Part shown: piece by piece, positions 32,180-34,993 of the stretch
How the letters are laid out: each line of letters begins with the position of its first letter
How positions within the stretch are numbered: position 1 is the stretch's first letter
Assembly (NCBI GenBank): GCA_019115765.1
Contig: DXCZ01000107.1
Coordinates: 1-34,993, forward strand
DNA length: 34,993 bases
From: Candidatus Mediterraneibacter stercoripullorum
GTDB lineage: Bacteria; Bacillota; Clostridia; Lachnospirales; Lachnospiraceae
Reading direction: 5' to 3'
Position numbers and translations under genes: made by a program
Notes under the pieces: generated by a model
The model's database searches: none
What the model was told of the DNA's origin: nothing
Seen by the model: the letters and a program-made list of their open reading frames with translations, nothing else

Positions 32180-32456
32180 TGACAAGGAGGAGTACACAGC
32201 CCGCCGATGCACAGAGAGGAGACGGATGGTGCAAGTCTTCGTGAGGGAGTTGTGGAAGTAGCCTTCGAGCAGTGGACCGAACGGCAGATGCATCAGTAGG
32301 CTCCAACGTCTTTCCCACGTTACAGGGAAAAGGTATCGGACGCAGACATATTCATGGTCCCGTACCTGCAGAGTGCAGAGAGTTTTCTCTGAATTTAGGT
32401 GGTAACACGGATGTATATTCGCCCTGAGCATGACAGATGCTCGGGGCTTTTCTTTT
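32180..32456 (+). promoter_or_regulatory. T-box riboswitch with Val (GUA) specifier, upstream of ilvB
   Basis: AAGG (32184-32187) pairs with CCTT (32262-32265) at the base of Stem I. AGTA (32191-32194) faces GAA (32255-32257). The following triplet 32258-32260 is GTA, a valine codon, followed by G. AGAGAGGAG and GGATGGTGC are further Stem I parts. The T-box sequence AGGTGGTAACACGG is at 32397-32410; its variable base T fits discriminator A, which tRNA-Val has. Low charged valine tRNA should raise acetolactate synthase. Arrangement and spacing match the Trp-type T-box in this window. Confidence 0.88.
32421..32456 (+). terminator. Terminator of the Val-type T-box
   Basis: GCCCTGAGCAT (32421-32431) pairs with ATGCTCGGGGC (32437-32447) with one T-G, followed by TTTTCTTTT. 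Confidence 0.92.
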
Positions 32457-32543
32457 CCGGTTACGGCTTGTACATACGCAGAAGCTGCCCTTTGCTTTTG
32501 GATGGCTGCGCGTTATTTTTGTATAAAAAGAGGAGGTAGAAAA

Positions 32544-34262
32544 GTGAGACAGATTTCAGGAAACAAGTTACTTGTAAGGGCACTGAAGGAAGAAGGAGTG
32601 GATACGATTTTCGGCTATCCGGGGGCATGTACCATTGACATCAGTGATGAGCTGTACAAACAGAATGATATCCGCGTGATCCTGCCGCGGCATGAGCAGG
32701 CTCTGGTACATGAAGCCGACGCTTATGCAAGGACGACAGGCAAGGTCGGGGTATGTCTGGTGACCAGCGGCCCCGGAGCTACTAACCTGGTGACCGGTAT
32801 CGCCACGGCCAACTATGACAGTGTGCCTCTTGTCTGTTTTACCGGACAGGTAGCGAAAAACCTGATCGGAAACGACGCTTTTCAGGAAGTGGATATCGTG
32901 GGGATCACCCGCAGCATTACAAAATACGGAATCACTGTCCGCAACCGGGAGGACCTGGGACGGATCATTAAGGAAGCCTTCTATATTGCCAGAACAGGCC
33001 GGCCCGGACCGGTGCTGGTGGATCTTCCCAAGGACGTGATGGCGGAGCTTGGCAGCGCAGATTACCCGAAGACTGTGAATATCCGTGGATATAAGCCTAA
33101 TACGAACGTACATATGGGACAGCTGAAGCGGGCACTCAAGATGCTGAAGAAGGCGGAGAAGCCGCTGTTCCTAGCAGGCGGCGGCGTGAATATCGCCAGA
33201 GCAAACGAAGTATTTACCGAGGTTGTGAACAAGACAAATGTTCCGGTGGTGACGACCATCATGGGCCGAGGAGCTGTCCCCACCACCCATCCGCTGTTTA
33301 TCGGCAATCTGGGAATGCATGGCGCCTATGCGGCGAACATGGCGGTACAGGAGTGCGACCTCCTGTTCTCCATCGGAACCAGGTTCAATGACAGGATCAC
33401 CGGAAAGCTCCATGCATTTGCTCCCAATGCACAGATCGTCCACATTGATATTGATACGGCGTCAATCTCCAGAAATATCCATGTAGATGTGCCTATTGTT
33501 GCAGACGCATTCGAGGCGGTTAATAAGATGAATGAATATGTAGAGCCCTGCGATACGAAGGAATGGCTGGATCAGATCACCGCCTGGAAGGCAGAGCATC
33601 CGCTGACTATGAAAGAGCACGGTCAGATGGGTCCTATGGACATTATACAGGAGATGAACCGCCAGTTTGACGATGCCATCATCGTGACAGATGTAGGACA
33701 GCATCAGATGTTCGTCACACAGTACGCGGAGATCACAGAGAAGAAGCAGCTGGTCACATCCGGTGGTCTCGGTACTATGGGATATGGCTTCCCCGGAGCG
33801 ATCGGCGCCAAGCTGGGCAATCCGGACCGGACAGTCATCGCCATATCCGGCGACGGCGGAATGCAGATGAATATCCAGGAGTTCGCAACAGCTGTACTGG
33901 AAGAGCTGCCGCTGATCCTCTGTGTATTCAACAATGAATATCTGGGAATGGTGCGCCAGTGGCAGAAGCTCTTCTACGGGAAACGTTACGGAATGACCAA
34001 TCTCCGTGCAGGAGCTCTGTACAGAAGAACGAACGGCGAGGAGATGCCGGAGTATACGCCGGACTTTGTGAAGCTGGCGGAAAGCTACGGGGCAAAGGGA
34101 ATCCGCGTGACAAAGAAAGAAGAGATCGCGGCGGCATTTGAAGAGGCGAAAAAGAATGAGAAGGCGCCGACGCTGATCGAGTTCATCATTGACCCGGAGG
34201 AGATGGTATACCCCATGATCCAGCCGGGTGGAACACTGGAAGACATGATCATGGACTGTTAA
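32544..34262 (+). CDS. ilvB: Acetolactate synthase, large (catalytic) subunit
   Basis: This thiamine-diphosphate enzyme joins two pyruvates, or pyruvate and 2-oxobutyrate, in the first common step to valine, leucine and isoleucine. The 572-residue protein has the catalytic Glu51 in LPRHEQALVHEADAYART, the SGPGATNLVTGIA segment, the central FAD-associated domain (about 190-330) and the cofactor motif SGDGGMQMNIQEF...FNNEYLGMVRQWQ near residue 435. The start is GTG at 32544 because AGGAGGT (32531-32537) lies seven bases upstream. An earlier frame to 32430 would lie in the T-box terminator. Its C-terminus GGTLEDMIMDC is normal. The regulatory subunit gene follows after 29 bases. Confidence 0.95.
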   Translation: MRQISGNKLLVRALKEEGVDTIFGYPGACTIDISDELYKQNDIRVILPRHEQALVHEADAYARTTGKVGVCLVTSGPGATNLVTGIATANYDSVPLVCFTGQVAKNLIGNDAFQEVDIVGITRSITKYGITVRNREDLGRIIKEAFYIARTGRPGPVLVDLPKDVMAELGSADYPKTVNIRGYKPNTNVHMGQLKRALKMLKKAEKPLFLAGGGVNIARANEVFTEVVNKTNVPVVTTIMGRGAVPTTHPLFIGNLGMHGAYAANMAVQECDLLFSIGTRFNDRITGKLHAFAPNAQIVHIDIDTASISRNIHVDVPIVADAFEAVNKMNEYVEPCDTKEWLDQITAWKAEHPLTMKEHGQMGPMDIIQEMNRQFDDAIIVTDVGQHQMFVTQYAEITEKKQLVTSGGLGTMGYGFPGAIGAKLGNPDRTVIAISGDGGMQMNIQEFATAVLEELPLILCVFNNEYLGMVRQWQKLFYGKRYGMTNLRAGALYRRTNGEEMPEYTPDFVKLAESYGAKGIRVTKKEEIAAAFEEAKKNEKAPTLIEFIIDPEEMVYPMIQPGGTLEDMIMDC

Positions 34263-34291
34263 AGGAAACGGATAGAAAAAGGAGATAGAAG

Positions 34292-34801
34292 ATGGATAAT
34301 AATATGAAGAAGAGATGGATCTCTCTGTATGTAGAGAATCAGGTAGGCGTGCTTTCCAAGATTTCCGGTCTTTTTTCGGCCAAATCATACAACCTGGATA
34401 GTCTGACCGTGGGTACCACGGAGGATCCTACGGTCTCCAGGATGACCATTGCCACTGTCAGCGACGACGAGACGTTCGAACAGATCAAGAAACAGCTGAA
34501 CCGGATGATCGAGGTGATCAAAGTGATCGACTTTACAGACATATTTGTCCGTATGAAGGAGATCCTGTATATCAAGGTGTTCAACTGCAGTGCCGCTGAT
34601 AAGGTAGAGGTGTTCCAGATCGCCGAGACATTTAAGGCGAAGGTCATCGACTACGGCAGGGACAGCGTGCTGGTTGAGTTTGTCCAGACGGCTACGAAGA
34701 ATGATGCGGTAGTGAAGCTGATGAAAGAGGAGTTCAAGACTATTGAGGTCGTCCGCGGAGGAAGTGTGGGGATCGAATCCATCAGTATGATGGAGAGATA
34801 G
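34292..34801 (+). CDS. ilvN: Acetolactate synthase, small (regulatory) subunit
   Basis: The 169-residue protein contains an N-terminal ACT domain: WISLYVENQVGVLSKISGLFSAKSYNLDSL (about residues 9-38), then the C-terminal domain with EILYIKVFNC and a VEFVQTATKNDAV helix. It binds and activates the large subunit and gives feedback inhibition, usually by valine. The GGR-type N-terminal ACT pattern reads ENQVGVLSKI, close to known sensitive enzymes, so inhibition is probable. AAAAGGAG precedes the ATG; ATG at 34304 is a less likely alternative. Operon with ilvB. Confidence 0.95.
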   Translation: MDNNMKKRWISLYVENQVGVLSKISGLFSAKSYNLDSLTVGTTEDPTVSRMTIATVSDDETFEQIKKQLNRMIEVIKVIDFTDIFVRMKEILYIKVFNCSAADKVEVFQIAETFKAKVIDYGRDSVLVEFVQTATKNDAVVKLMKEEFKTIEVVRGGSVGIESISMMER

Positions 34802-34838
34802 AGGTTCTTGGTGTCAGGTTCTGCATATATCTTTACCG

Positions 34839-34866
34839 TAACGGGGCTGTGGCGACAGCCCCGTTA
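34839..34866 (+). terminator. Probable terminator after ilvN
   Basis: TAACGGGGCTGT (34839-34850) and ACAGCCCCGTTA (34855-34866) form 12 perfect pairs over a four-base loop. The tail TATCAGATG is poor in T, so termination may be incomplete or the hairpin may be part of a larger fold with the next element. Confidence 0.55.
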
Positions 34867-34993
34867 TATCAGATGTGGGATGACTCCCGCCTCTATAGGC
34901 GGTGAGTGACAAATCAGTATCAGTGGCGGGTGTCAATCCCCCATCTGATATACGCTCCGCGAGGCTGCGCAGGGATTCGGAGATGTATTATGT
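34865..34993. other. Unidentified structured region at the right edge
   Basis: TATATCAGATG (34865-34875) and CATCTGATATA (34942-34952) are perfect inverted repeats. Inside them GGG/CCC, GAC/GTC and CCCGCC/GGCGGG (34886-34891 with 34925-34930) continue the stem with bulges. CCGCC can instead pair locally with GGCGG (34898-34902). CTCCG (34955-34959) and CGGAG (34978-34982) form another hairpin before the window ends. No protein is visible. It may be a non-coding RNA or the end of a mobile element. Confidence 0.5.

Overview
The window is a chromosomal segment of about 50% G+C with strong AGGAGG-type ribosome binding sites, TTGACA/TATAAT promoters, T-box leaders, a lysine riboswitch, DegV, HemZ, a hisS-aspS pair and a large RelA/SpoT protein. 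This combination fits a Firmicute of class Clostridia, most likely family Lachnospiraceae (inference from gene content and sequence style). Most of the window is core metabolism and information processing. There is no prophage, integrase, intact transposase or CRISPR array.

Layout. 1-160: 3' part of a structured RNA with a terminator (candidate 6S RNA). 249-4192: a YihY-type membrane protein convergent with an AraC-type regulator, which is divergent from a DUF5107/TPR protein. 4250-6467: degV, then a shared terminator, then leftward dapA behind a lysine riboswitch. 6505-10311: a three-subunit molybdenum hydroxylase of the xanthine dehydrogenase family, with a hairpin in its leader. 10432-15940: recJ, a dispersed palindromic repeat, a tandem pair of 148-bp structured repeats in the rel leader, rel and a metallo-beta-lactamase-fold hydrolase. 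16007-20603: hemZ, hisS, aspS. 20631-23944: a T-box leader with an apparent Trp (UGG) specifier controlling an ABC transporter that matches the TrpXYZ type. 23975-25083: an orphan HicB-like gene and a broken Rpn-family gene between two palindromic repeat copies. 25113-27074: tRNA-Gly(GCC), homoserine dehydrogenase and a MarR regulator. 27167-31941: thyA, folA, a zinc-type ABC transporter and a YhhN protein. 31940-34866: a fourth repeat copy, a T-box with a Val (GUA) specifier, then ilvB and ilvN. The right edge holds an unexplained long hairpin with two alternative pairings.

How it works together. Amino-acid supply is sensed at RNA level three times: lysine by riboswitch (dapA), and uncharged tRNA by T-boxes (tryptophan uptake and acetolactate synthase). 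thyA-folA form the thymidylate/folate pair. The zinc-type transporter follows them with almost no gap.

The most unusual content is non-coding. (1) A dispersed element of about 90-195 bp occurs four times. Its stem arms differ between copies but stay complementary within each copy, which points to a conserved fold. (2) A tandem 148-bp multi-hairpin repeat lies between a good promoter and the rel start codon. (3) The degraded Rpn nuclease gene directly abuts one copy of the first element.
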